A DNA stretch of 64,000 nucleotides, taken from NCBI GenBank assembly GCA_008923285.1, contig WBSG01000008.1:1-64000 (forward strand), read 5' to 3'. Below are positions 7,984 to 15,985 of the stretch, in pieces; the first letter of the stretch is position 1, and each line of letters starts with the position of its first letter. The stretch comes from Betaproteobacteria bacterium SCN2. Lineage in GTDB: Bacteria; Pseudomonadota; Gammaproteobacteria; Burkholderiales; Thiobacillaceae. The notes below the pieces were generated by a model, which was not told the origin of the DNA, did no database searches, and was given only the letters and a program-made list of their open reading frames with translations. The position numbers and the translations under genes were made by a program.

Positions 7984-10176
7984 TTATCCGGCTTTGGCCA
8001 CGTCCTCGCTGACGCCCGCCTGTTCCTGCAGCAGCCTGGTCGCGTCCTGCGCGGGCATCGGCATGCCGAACAGATAGCCCTGTACTTCGCTGCACTGCAG
8101 GATGCGCAGCCGTTCGAGCTGGGCGGCGCTTTCCACGCCTTCGGCGATGACGTTGAGATTGAGGTTGCGCGCCATGCCGACGATGGCATTGGCGATGGAC
8201 ATGCCGTCGAGTTGGGAGTCCTTGACGAAGGCGCGGTCGATCTTGAGGGTGTGGATGGGAAAGCGGCTGAGATATTTCAGCGAACTGTACCCGGTGCCGA
8301 AATCGTCGACTGCCAGGCAGACGCCCGCTTCGGCCAGCTGGGTGAGCTTGGCGGCATTGCTTTCGACGTCGCGCATCAGCACGTTTTCGGTGATCTCGAG
8401 TTCAAGGGCGCCGGGTTCGAGCTGGTTGGCTTCCAGCGCGCGCAGCACGCTGCCGACGAAGTCCGCGGTTTCCAGCTGGCGCGGCGAGATGTTGACCGAA
8501 ATCCGTACCGGCGGCAGCCCGCTCTTGCGCCAGAAGGCCTGTTGCGCAGCGGCCTGGCGCAGGATCCATTCGCCCATTGGCACCACCACGCCGGTTTCCT
8601 CGGCCAGCGGAATGAACGCATCCGGCAGGACGATGCCGCGTTCGGGATGCCACCAGCGGATCAGCGCCTCGAACCCCTTGATGGCGCCGGTCATCGTATC
8701 CACCTGCGGCTGGTAGAACAGCACGAATTCATCATTGGCCAGCGCGCGGCGCAGGTCGGATTCCATCTGGATGCGCCCGGAGAAGGCTTCCTGCATGGCC
8801 GGCTGCCAGTGCTGGATACGGCAGCCGCCCTGCGACTTGGCCTGGTACATGGCGATTTCCGTCTGCCGGATGAGGGTATCGGCAACCGCGCCGTCCTCGG
8901 GCGCGAAGCTCGCACCGATGCTGGCGGTAACGTAGAGGTCGTGTCCCTTGATGCGCAGCGGCGAGTTCAGCGCCTCGATCAGCTTGTGGCCGACCACGGT
9001 CGCTTCCAGCCTGGAAGTGGTGTCCGGCAGCAGCACGGCGAACTCGTCTCCGCCGAGGCGCGCGAGGATGTCGTCGTCGGCCAGGCACTGGCGCAGCCGG
9101 GTGGCGATGTGGATGAGCAGTTCGTCGCCCACCCCGTGGCCCAGCGAATCGTTGACCACCCTGAAGTTGTCGAGGTCAAGGATCATCACCGACAGCGCCT
9201 GCTGCTTGCGCTTGCCATAGACCAGCGCGCGGCCGAGGTGGTCGCGGAACTTGGCGCGATTGGGCAGGCCGGTCAGCAGGTCATGGAAGGTCTGGTAGTG
9301 CACGGTTTCCTCGGCCTGCTTGCGGTCGCTGATGTCCTTGACCACGCCGTAGGTGCCGACAAAGCGGTTTTCGAAACGCGTCTCGGGAAACTCGTACATG
9401 CCGGTGGCGGTGACTTCCACGGTGCGATAGCGCCCGTTCATCACGCGCGGTCGCTGCTGCCCGTCCTTGCACTTGAGGCGCAGTTCGACATTGCGCGAGG
9501 CGCGCGCATCGGCGCGGCGCTCGTTGAAGACGTGCTCGGCGCGGAACAAGTCCTCCTCGAAAATGATTTCGCTGAAATGGCAGCCGACGAGTTCGCTGCG
9601 CGTAAAGCCGAGCAGGCTTTCCACGCGATCGTTGACGAAGGTGAAGCGGCCTTCGCCGTCCAGGGTGTAGATGAAATCGGGCGAGGTGTTGACCAGGAAA
9701 CGGTGCCATTTTTCCGACTGCTGCAGGCGCTGCTGAATCAGGCTGTTTTCCCTTTCCAGTTGCTGGTTGCTGATCGTGTTGCCGATGCGCTTCAGCAGTT
9801 CCTCGGGCTTGTAGGGTTTGCGGATGAAATCGGCCGCGCCCTGACGCAATGCAATGACGGCGCTATCGATGGCGTTGTCGCCGGAGACCACGATCACCGG
9901 TGTCGCCACGCCGCGTTTCGACAATTCGGCCAGCACGTCGACGCCGCCGATGCCCGGCATGTTGAGATCGAGCAGGATCACGTCGAATTGCATCCGATCC
10001 ACCGCATCGAGGGCCTGGCGTCCGTTTCCTGCGGCGACCGCCTCGTAGTCTTGCGCCTTGATCAGCCGTACCAGGCTGTCCTGGATCAGCGGATCGTCAT
10101 CCACGATGAGGATGCGCGGTCGTCGGCTCAGGTTGCTAACGCCGGGTTTGCTGTCAGCGGATGTGGGTTGCATCAT
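7984..10176 (-). CDS. Response regulator with PAS, GGDEF and EAL domains (c-di-GMP enzyme)
   Basis: This 730-aa cytoplasmic protein has four domains in order. The receiver (about 20-135) has phospho-acceptor D70 in VILLDLNMPG. PAS/PAC follows (about 158-280), then GGDEF (about 300-455, intact GGDEF) and EAL (about 475-720, with EALIRW, NISPRQ, DDFGTGYSS, KIDR and EGVES). Both catalytic domains keep their signature residues, so it could make or degrade c-di-GMP. The inhibitory RxxD site before GGDEF is missing (ADDD instead). It starts 9 bases after the end of the histidine kinase gene, which is probably its cognate sensor. ATG 10173 is an equally possible start with better spacing to GGAGAG. 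Confidence 0.9.
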   Translation of the reverse strand: MMQPTSADSKPGVSNLSRRPRILIVDDDPLIQDSLVRLIKAQDYEAVAAGNGRQALDAVDRMQFDVILLDLNMPGIGGVDVLAELSKRGVATPVIVVSGDNAIDSAVIALRQGAADFIRKPYKPEELLKRIGNTISNQQLERENSLIQQRLQQSEKWHRFLVNTSPDFIYTLDGEGRFTFVNDRVESLLGFTRSELVGCHFSEIIFEEDLFRAEHVFNERRADARASRNVELRLKCKDGQQRPRVMNGRYRTVEVTATGMYEFPETRFENRFVGTYGVVKDISDRKQAEETVHYQTFHDLLTGLPNRAKFRDHLGRALVYGKRKQQALSVMILDLDNFRVVNDSLGHGVGDELLIHIATRLRQCLADDDILARLGGDEFAVLLPDTTSRLEATVVGHKLIEALNSPLRIKGHDLYVTASIGASFAPEDGAVADTLIRQTEIAMYQAKSQGGCRIQHWQPAMQEAFSGRIQMESDLRRALANDEFVLFYQPQVDTMTGAIKGFEALIRWWHPERGIVLPDAFIPLAEETGVVVPMGEWILRQAAAQQAFWRKSGLPPVRISVNISPRQLETADFVGSVLRALEANQLEPGALELEITENVLMRDVESNAAKLTQLAEAGVCLAVDDFGTGYSSLKYLSRFPIHTLKIDRAFVKDSQLDGMSIANAIVGMARNLNLNVIAEGVESAAQLERLRILQCSEVQGYLFGMPMPAQDATRLLQEQAGVSEDVAKAG

Positions 10177-10185
10177 GCTCTCCGT

Positions 10186-12120
10186 TCATTTTCTCTGGCT
10201 GCCGGGCTGCTGCGCAGCCCGGTTCTGCCCCATGTCCGTCATGGGCAGATAAATTCTGAAAGTGGAACCGCTGGCGTCGCTGTCGCATTCGATTTCGCCG
10301 CCCATGTTCTTGACCAGGTTGTGGCTGATGTAGAGGCCGAGGCCGGCATGCTCGCCGGCCTTGGTGCTGACCGCTGGCTGGAACAGCTGCGCGCGCACTT
10401 GCTGCGGCAGCCCCGGACCGGAGTCCTGCACCGTAATCACTGCACAATTCCGCCCATCGCGCTCGCCGCGCGCGGTGGCGAAAACGAGCTTGCCGCCGTG
10501 CGGCATCGCCTCGACGGCGTTTTTCGCCAGGTTGAGCAACACCTGCTTCAACGGGTCGCGCTGACTGAGGATGCTGCCCATGGCCGGGTCAAGATCGATC
10601 TGCACGTTGATCTTGTTGGGCAGGAACAGCGTGTCGAGCGACATCCGCACCAGCTCGGATATCACCTGGTTGACGTCCACCCAGGCCCCGGCGCCGGCCT
10701 CGGCCGAGCTTGCCGCATCGCGCTTCGCGCCGAGTCCTTGCAGGATGCCGGCCACGCGCTCGATCTCGCCGCCGATGATGGCAAGATCGCGCTGGGTTTC
10801 CTGGTTGTCGGCGAATTTGGCCGACAACAGATTGACGTAGTTGCGAATGATGGTGAGCGGGTTGGAGGCTTCGTGCACCGCCTTGCGCACTTCGTGGCGG
10901 GAAATGGCTTCGGCCTCCGCCGGCGCGTTCGCAGGCGCGCCCTGCAGCGCCGCGTTCATGCGCGACGACAGTGCGCCCAGGAACTGCTTCCAGTCCTGCG
11001 TCGCGGCCGTTTCCCGGCTCGCGTTGACGGCGACCAGCACCGCCGCATTGCCGCTGCCGGCCAGCGGCTCGCACAACAGGGTTTCCGCGCCCAGCAGGCG
11101 CGCGGCCTGGGCATCGATCACGGGAAACTGCTCGGCCTCCGCGCTGTGCCAGAAGGCGGTCGTGCCGCCCGCGGCGCGCGAGAGCGCGCTCTGCACGAAA
11201 TCGGCCGGCAGGCTGAGCGCGGCGAGGCTGGCGGGCGCCGGCCACCACGCCGCAGGGACGAGCAGACTGCCCTCGACGCGCAGCACCACGGCAGGGCCGA
11301 CGCCGAACAGCGCCTGCATGGCGAGGGCGCCGCGGCGCGCCAGCGATTCCAGCCCGGTTGCGGAATCGAGGTAGGCCTGCAGCGCCGAGGCCCGCGCCAG
11401 GCTGGCATATGCCTGAGTCAGGTCGTCCGTGCCCGCGGCCGCCAGCTCAAGACCGGAATAGCGGTGGATGGCTTCCTGCGCCAGGTAGTCGGCCTCGGCC
11501 TGCAGGCGCTCGACCTCGGCCATTTCGAGGCCGAGGCTGCCGAGCGATGCGCGCACGCCGACGTTGCCGTTGACATGGACGCTGTAGATCAGCGAAGCGG
11601 CAAGCTGCAGCACCCTGACGAGCGGGTGGGCCGACTTGACGCGCGCGGGTGAGACCCGGCAAAAGCGCACGGCATCGGCAACGAAGCCGCCGGGGTCGGC
11701 TGCCAGCAGCCATTCGTCGAGCCGCCCGGCCTGGGCAAAACCCGCATAATCGGCGAGATTGTGCGACAGGCCGGCGAGCCAGGCCTGCTCGTCGTCACAT
11801 ACCCCGGTATGCGCTGCGATCCGGCGGGCAAGGCAGGCCACGCGAATGGCGCTTTCCCAGGCCGCCTGCCGCTCGAGCGGCCGTGGTCGCGCGGCCAGAA
11901 TCAGGGTGCGGAGGAAATCCGTGCCGAGCCGGTCGATGCTGTCGGCAAGCCGCGCGGGGGCAAAATCGCCGCTCGCGCCACTCTGGCGCGCGCACTTCAG
12001 GACCACCAGGCTCAGCGCCGCATCGAAGCCGATATGCTCGGCCAGCGCCTGGCCGGAGAGTGCATCTTCGCCCAAACTGGAGACGAGCTTTGCCAGCACC
12101 CCCGGGTGAGCCTCCAGCAA
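10186..12120 (-). CDS. HDOD/GAF-type sensor histidine kinase
   Basis: This is a roughly 644-aa soluble sensor kinase. The first ~200 residues resemble an HDOD domain (a pattern shared with signalling proteins that also bind c-di-GMP circuits), followed by a GAF-like region. A dimerisation box with phospho-acceptor His in VHEASNPLTIIRNYV comes next. A HATPase domain has the N box NLAKNAVEAMP, DSGPGLP, and HAGLGLYISHNL. No membrane segments are present, so it senses an internal signal. It is the first gene of an operon with the GGDEF-EAL regulator. The start is uncertain. TTG 12120 is the only standard start in frame, but a strong GGGAGG at 12157-12162 sits 9 bases before an in-frame ATT at 12147. 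Confidence 0.85.
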   Translation of the reverse strand: MLEAHPGVLAKLVSSLGEDALSGQALAEHIGFDAALSLVVLKCARQSGASGDFAPARLADSIDRLGTDFLRTLILAARPRPLERQAAWESAIRVACLARRIAAHTGVCDDEQAWLAGLSHNLADYAGFAQAGRLDEWLLAADPGGFVADAVRFCRVSPARVKSAHPLVRVLQLAASLIYSVHVNGNVGVRASLGSLGLEMAEVERLQAEADYLAQEAIHRYSGLELAAAGTDDLTQAYASLARASALQAYLDSATGLESLARRGALAMQALFGVGPAVVLRVEGSLLVPAAWWPAPASLAALSLPADFVQSALSRAAGGTTAFWHSAEAEQFPVIDAQAARLLGAETLLCEPLAGSGNAAVLVAVNASRETAATQDWKQFLGALSSRMNAALQGAPANAPAEAEAISRHEVRKAVHEASNPLTIIRNYVNLLSAKFADNQETQRDLAIIGGEIERVAGILQGLGAKRDAASSAEAGAGAWVDVNQVISELVRMSLDTLFLPNKINVQIDLDPAMGSILSQRDPLKQVLLNLAKNAVEAMPHGGKLVFATARGERDGRNCAVITVQDSGPGLPQQVRAQLFQPAVSTKAGEHAGLGLYISHNLVKNMGGEIECDSDASGSTFRIYLPMTDMGQNRAAQQPGSQRK

Positions 12121-12202
12121 ACTTGGCGCGGCATTTTTGAGTGAAATCTTGAAAATCCTCCCAACTAATTGCTATATATAACTTATTTTCTTTTGCGGTC
12201 AA

Positions 12203-12309
12203 TCGAAAATATGTTATTAATAAAAGAAGGCATTGGCCGGCGTTGTATTAAAGTTATGCCCCCTTACGGTCGTTTCGGGGGCTGACTTGCGGGAACAGAG
12301 GGCAGAAAC
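12203..12309. promoter_or_regulatory. Divergent promoter region kinase/pbpG with GC-rich dyad
   Basis: The gap is AT-rich on the kinase side. GCCCCC at 12258-12263 pairs with GGGGGC at 12277-12282 about 28 bases before pbpG, able to form a leader hairpin. No convincing -35/-10 pair was fixed. Confidence 0.35.
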
Positions 12310-13251
12310 ATGAAATTTCGCAACTACTTGTTGATCGTCACCCTCGGGCTGCTGGCGACCGGGCAGGCGCTTGCCGCGCGCAGCCAGGCGGCGGCAAGCT
12401 ACACGAGCCCTCATGCACAAGGCCAGGACCTCGAGCTGAATTCCCTCTCGGTCATGGTCTACGACCAGTACAGCGGCGAAGCGCTGTACGCCAAGAACCC
12501 CAACCTGCAGACCCCGATCGCCTCCATCACCAAGCTGATGACGGCCATGGTGACGCTGGATGCGCGCCTGCCGCTCGACGAAAAGATCAAGATCAGCGCG
12601 CTCGACGTCGACCGCCTCAAGGGCACCGGATCAAGACTGCCGCTGGGCGCCACCTATACCCGCGAGCAGTTGTTGAGTCTTGCGCTGATCGCCTCGGAAA
12701 ACCGTGCGGCGCACGCCCTCGGCCGCACCTATCCCGGCGGCATCGATGCCTTCATCGCGGCGATGAACCGCAAGGCCAGGGAACTGGGCATGCACAAGAC
12801 GATGTTTGCCGACCCCACCGGGCTTTCGAGCTTCAACCAGTCCACCGCGGAAGACCTGGTCAAGCTGGTCGATCATGCCTACAGCTACTACCCCGATATC
12901 CGCCACATTTCCACCAGCACCGATTACAGCCTGGGCAAATACAAGGTGGTCGTGCGCAAAAAGGGCAAGAAGCAGGTCCACTGGCGCAACCTGGCCTACG
13001 TCAACACCAACCGGCTGACCCGCGAAGACGAGTGGCAGATCGGCCTGTCAAAAACCGGCTTCATCAACGAAGCGGGGCACTGCCTCGTGATGCAGGCCGA
13101 AATCGCACAGCGCAAGGTCATCATCGTCCTGCTGGACGCCGTCGGCAAATACAGCCGCCTCGGCGACGCCAACCGCATCAAGCGCTGGCTGGAAGGCTCC
13201 GACATCAGCCGCCACACCATGGCCGCACCGCCGGTCTCGCGCGGCACCTGA
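12310..13251 (+). CDS. pbpG: D-alanyl-D-alanine endopeptidase (PBP7)
   Basis: This 313-aa periplasmic peptidase of family S11 cuts D-Ala-mDAP cross-links in peptidoglycan. A signal peptide covers about residues 1-23. The three active-site motifs are complete: SITK at 72-75, SEN at 129-131 and KTG in LSKTGFINEAGHCLVM. The length and the absence of a long C-terminal extension fit PBP7 rather than PBP5, which has an extra domain and amphipathic anchor. A clear terminator follows the gene. Confidence 0.9.
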   Translation: MKFRNYLLIVTLGLLATGQALAARSQAAASYTSPHAQGQDLELNSLSVMVYDQYSGEALYAKNPNLQTPIASITKLMTAMVTLDARLPLDEKIKISALDVDRLKGTGSRLPLGATYTREQLLSLALIASENRAAHALGRTYPGGIDAFIAAMNRKARELGMHKTMFADPTGLSSFNQSTAEDLVKLVDHAYSYYPDIRHISTSTDYSLGKYKVVVRKKGKKQVHWRNLAYVNTNRLTREDEWQIGLSKTGFINEAGHCLVMQAEIAQRKVIIVLLDAVGKYSRLGDANRIKRWLEGSDISRHTMAAPPVSRGT

Positions 13252-13279
13252 TTGATTCAAGCGCCTCGGAAAATCGCAT

Positions 13280-13307
13280 AATGGCGGGTAAATAGCCCGC
13301 CATTTTT
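13280..13307 (+). terminator. Rho-independent terminator after pbpG
   Basis: AATGGCGGG at 13280-13288 pairs perfectly with CCCGCCATT at 13296-13304 around a 7-base loop and is followed by Ts. It ends only a few bases before the next start codon, so the next gene has no room for a normal ribosome site. Confidence 0.85.
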
Positions 13308-13308
13308 C

Positions 13309-14256
13309 ATGTCACTCGACTTCTACCTCGACCTGCTGGCCCAGGTGCTGTTGCCCATGGGTCTGCTCATCGCCGCCGGCGCGATCTGGCGCACGCGGCT
13401 GGACGAGGCCGGCATACGCGCCATACGCGGCTACATCACCACCGTCACCATCAACCTGTTCGCGCCGGCGCTGCTGTTCGCCGCGGCAGCCACTGCGCGA
13501 ATCGACAGCAACATCCTGAGCGTGCCCCTGCTGGTCGCGCTGAGCATGCTGGTCACCGGCCTGCCGCTGTATTTTCTGCTGTTCAGGACGCGCTTCGGCG
13601 GCACCTGCTCGCAGGCCGCGCGCGCCGGACTCCTGCTCTGCGGCATGTTCGGCAACGTGCTGTTCATGGGCTATCCCCTGCTCACTTATCTGTATGGCGA
13701 GGCCGGTGGACAGTACGCCGCCTTCGCCGACATGGCTGCCACCACGCCACTGTTGTGGACTCTGGGCGTGTGGATTGCGGTCAGGCTGGGCGGCCAGACC
13801 GAGGACGCCGGCCATCCGCTCAGACAGCTGTTCAGCCTGCCGCCGCTGTGGGCCTTCGCCGCCGGCGTGCTGGCGGTGCAGTTGCCGATCGACCCGCAGC
13901 CGCTCGTTAACGCCGCTCACTTCATCGGCCAGCCGACGGTGCCGGTGATGCTGCTGATGCTGGGGCTGTCGATTCCCTGGTCGCGGCTCAAGCCGAGCAA
14001 GCCGGTGCTGATGGTGGTGGGCTTCAAGCTGCTGCTGATGCCGCTCGCCACCTTCCTGCTGGCCTTGCTGCTGTTCCCGGAACTGACGGATGCGCAGCGC
14101 GGTGCGGTGCTGGAAGCCGGCGTGCCGACCATGCTCATGGCAGTAAGCATCGCCGACCGCTACAAGCTCGACGTCGAGCGGGTCGCGCTCACCGTGGCCT
14201 GGAGCACGGTGCTGTTTTTGCTGAGCTTGCCGGTGTGGCTCATCATGTTAGGCTAA
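13309..14256 (+). CDS. AEC-family (auxin efflux carrier-type) transporter
   Basis: This 315-aa inner-membrane protein has about ten hydrophobic segments in two sets, the layout of the AEC/bile-acid-arsenite superfamily. The N-terminal segment and the closing helix pair (GVPTMLMAVSIADRY region followed by VALTVAWSTVLFLLSLP) match AEC members. Bacterial relatives move malonate, malate or other small organic acids. The start ATG directly follows the pbpG terminator with no Shine-Dalgarno sequence. ATG 13357 inside the first helix is an alternative. It precedes the reductase gene by 26 bases and could export or import a related organic acid, but this is inference. Confidence 0.82.
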   Translation: MSLDFYLDLLAQVLLPMGLLIAAGAIWRTRLDEAGIRAIRGYITTVTINLFAPALLFAAAATARIDSNILSVPLLVALSMLVTGLPLYFLLFRTRFGGTCSQAARAGLLLCGMFGNVLFMGYPLLTYLYGEAGGQYAAFADMAATTPLLWTLGVWIAVRLGGQTEDAGHPLRQLFSLPPLWAFAAGVLAVQLPIDPQPLVNAAHFIGQPTVPVMLLMLGLSIPWSRLKPSKPVLMVVGFKLLLMPLATFLLALLLFPELTDAQRGAVLEAGVPTMLMAVSIADRYKLDVERVALTVAWSTVLFLLSLPVWLIMLG

Positions 14257-14282
14257 TCACAAAAGCTCAGCGGAGGGACACA

Positions 14283-15155
14283 ATGAAAATCGGCTTCATC
14301 GGCACCGGCATCATGGGCCGGCCCATGGCGCTCAACCTCATCCAGGCCGGGCACGAACTGTACACCTGGGGGCGGCGTTTCGACACGGTGGAACCTCTGC
14401 TGGTCGCCGGCGCAACCGGCAAGGGCACCCCGGCCGAGGTTGCCGCTTCCGCCGACATCACCATCACCATGGTCGCCAACACTGCCGACGTCGAGCAGGT
14501 GGTGCTGGGCGAGCGCGGCCTCATGCATGGCGCCAGGCCTGGCAGCATCATCGTCGACATGAGCACCATCGCGCCTTCCGCCGCGCGCAGCATTGCCGAG
14601 CAGCTCGCCGCACGCGACATCCACATGCTCGACGCGCCGGTGTCGGGCGGCCAGGCAGGCGCACAGCAGGGCACGCTGTCGATCATGGTCGGCGGGGAAG
14701 CGGAAATTTTCGCGCGCGTGCGGCCGCTGTTCGAGGTGCTGGGCAGGAACATCGTGCACGTCGGCAGCCATGGCGCCGGCCAGGTGGTGAAGGCCTGCAA
14801 CCAGATCGTGGTCAGCCTGACCATGGAGGGCGTGGCCGAGGCCATCCTGCTCGCACGCAACAACGGCGTCGATCCGGCGAGGATGCGCGAGGCGCTGATG
14901 GGCGGCTACGCCAACAGCAAGATCCTGGAAGTGCACGGCCAGCGCATGCTGGAAGGCAACTACAAGGCCGGCTTCAAGGTCAAGCTGCACCACAAGGACA
15001 TGGGCATCGTCATGGACAACGCCCACGAGAACCGCACGCCGCTGCCTGGCGCGGAGCTGGTGGCGAGGCAGATCGCATCGCTGATGGCAGCGGGCGAATC
15101 CGAGCTCGATTCCAGCGCCATCATGCTGGCGCTGGAACGGCTTTCTCGGCAGTGA
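14283..15155 (+). CDS. garR: 2-hydroxy-3-oxopropionate (tartronate semialdehyde) reductase family
   Basis: This 290-aa member of the beta-hydroxyacid dehydrogenase family reduces tartronate semialdehyde to D-glycerate with NAD(P)H. It has a Rossmann motif GFIGTGIMGRPMA at the N-terminus, the substrate loop DAPVSGGQAGAQQGTLSIMV and the catalytic Lys in GAGQVVKACNQ. GGAGG lies just before the ATG at 14283. The nearby glcDEF genes supply glyoxylate, which supports a role in glycolate salvage. L-threonate or D-erythronate dehydrogenases are close relatives that also pair with DUF1537 kinases, so that activity cannot be excluded. Its 3' end overlaps the convergent iclR gene by 35 bases. Confidence 0.82.
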   Translation: MKIGFIGTGIMGRPMALNLIQAGHELYTWGRRFDTVEPLLVAGATGKGTPAEVAASADITITMVANTADVEQVVLGERGLMHGARPGSIIVDMSTIAPSAARSIAEQLAARDIHMLDAPVSGGQAGAQQGTLSIMVGGEAEIFARVRPLFEVLGRNIVHVGSHGAGQVVKACNQIVVSLTMEGVAEAILLARNNGVDPARMREALMGGYANSKILEVHGQRMLEGNYKAGFKVKLHHKDMGIVMDNAHENRTPLPGAELVARQIASLMAAGESELDSSAIMLALERLSRQ

Positions 15156-15900
15156 AGCCGAGCCGCGCGGAGATCTTGCGCCCGGCCTCCTGTACCAGCG
15201 GGATCCACTCGTCGCGCCGGCGGTCGATGGGCGCAGACACCGACAGCCCGGCGACCACGCTGCCGCCGCCGTCGCGGATCACCACGCCGATGCAGCCCAC
15301 GCCGAGCTCGGCTTCCTCGTTGTCCAGCGCATAGCCCTGCGCGACATCGCGGCGGGTCTCGCGCTGCAGGCTGTCGAGATCGCCCAGCGTGTTCTTCGTG
15401 TAGCGCTCGAGCCCGGTGCGCGCGACATAAGCCGCCAATGCCGCATCGTCCATTTCTCCCAGCATGAGCTTGCCCACCGCGGTCACATGCAGCGGCGCGC
15501 GCGAACCGACCACCTGCTCGACGCGGATCGAACGCGCCGGCGTCACGCGCTCGACGTAGACCACCTCGTCGCCTTCGCGCAGGGTGAGGTTGACCGATTC
15601 CTCGACCTCGTCGCGCAGCCATTCCATGACCGCGCGCGCCTCGCGCCGCACGTCGGTGCCGGCGCGCACGCGATGCCCCAATTGCAGCAAGCGCGTGCCC
15701 AGCACGTAGTTGCCGGATTCGGTGCGCTCGACGAAGCCGTGCGCGACCAGCGCCTGCAGGATGCGAAAGGCCGTCGAGGCATGCAGTCCGGTGTCGGCGG
15801 TGAGGAATTTCAGCGGCACCGGCTCCGGGTAATGCGAAAGCGCATCGAGCAGGCCCACGGCTCGGTCCAGCACCTGGATGGCGGTCGTCGTCTGTTTCAT
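15121..15900 (-). CDS. IclR-family transcriptional regulator
   Basis: This 259-aa regulator has an N-terminal winged helix (about 8-68; ASTAFRILQALVAHGFV forms the recognition region) and a C-terminal IclR effector domain with the EVVYVERV and HVTAVGKLMLG patterns. Members often sense small carboxylates such as glyoxylate or pyruvate; AllR of E. coli controls glyoxylate genes. It is divergent from the phosphoketolase-family gene with a shared 85-base promoter region, and convergent with garR. It probably controls this region in response to glyoxylate or a related acid. Confidence 0.9.
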   Translation of the reverse strand: MKQTTTAIQVLDRAVGLLDALSHYPEPVPLKFLTADTGLHASTAFRILQALVAHGFVERTESGNYVLGTRLLQLGHRVRAGTDVRREARAVMEWLRDEVEESVNLTLREGDEVVYVERVTPARSIRVEQVVGSRAPLHVTAVGKLMLGEMDDAALAAYVARTGLERYTKNTLGDLDSLQRETRRDVAQGYALDNEEAELGVGCIGVVIRDGGGSVVAGLSVSAPIDRRRDEWIPLVQEAGRKISARLGFTAEKAVPAPA

Positions 15901-15985
15901 ATCGTGAAAACGATTCTGTATTGTGAAAAATTCAGTATTCCACTAAGGTTAGCCCAACGCAACCTTTTTGATATTGGAGCCCGCC
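15901..15985. promoter_or_regulatory. Divergent promoter/operator between iclR and the ThDP enzyme gene
   Basis: GTGAAAA occurs at 15904-15910 and 15923-15929, 19 bases apart, and the second copy is part of the dyad TGAAAAATTCA at 15924-15934. The spacing of about two helix turns suits a dimeric regulator such as the adjacent IclR protein. GGAG at 15975-15978 is the ribosome site of the rightward gene. Confidence 0.45.

Noticed and set aside
8212-11652. Open frame of 1146 codons on the plus strand
   Set aside because: It runs antisense to the GGDEF-EAL regulator and the kinase, both with complete domain motifs. The translation is low-complexity and without family patterns, as is usual for GC-rich antisense frames.
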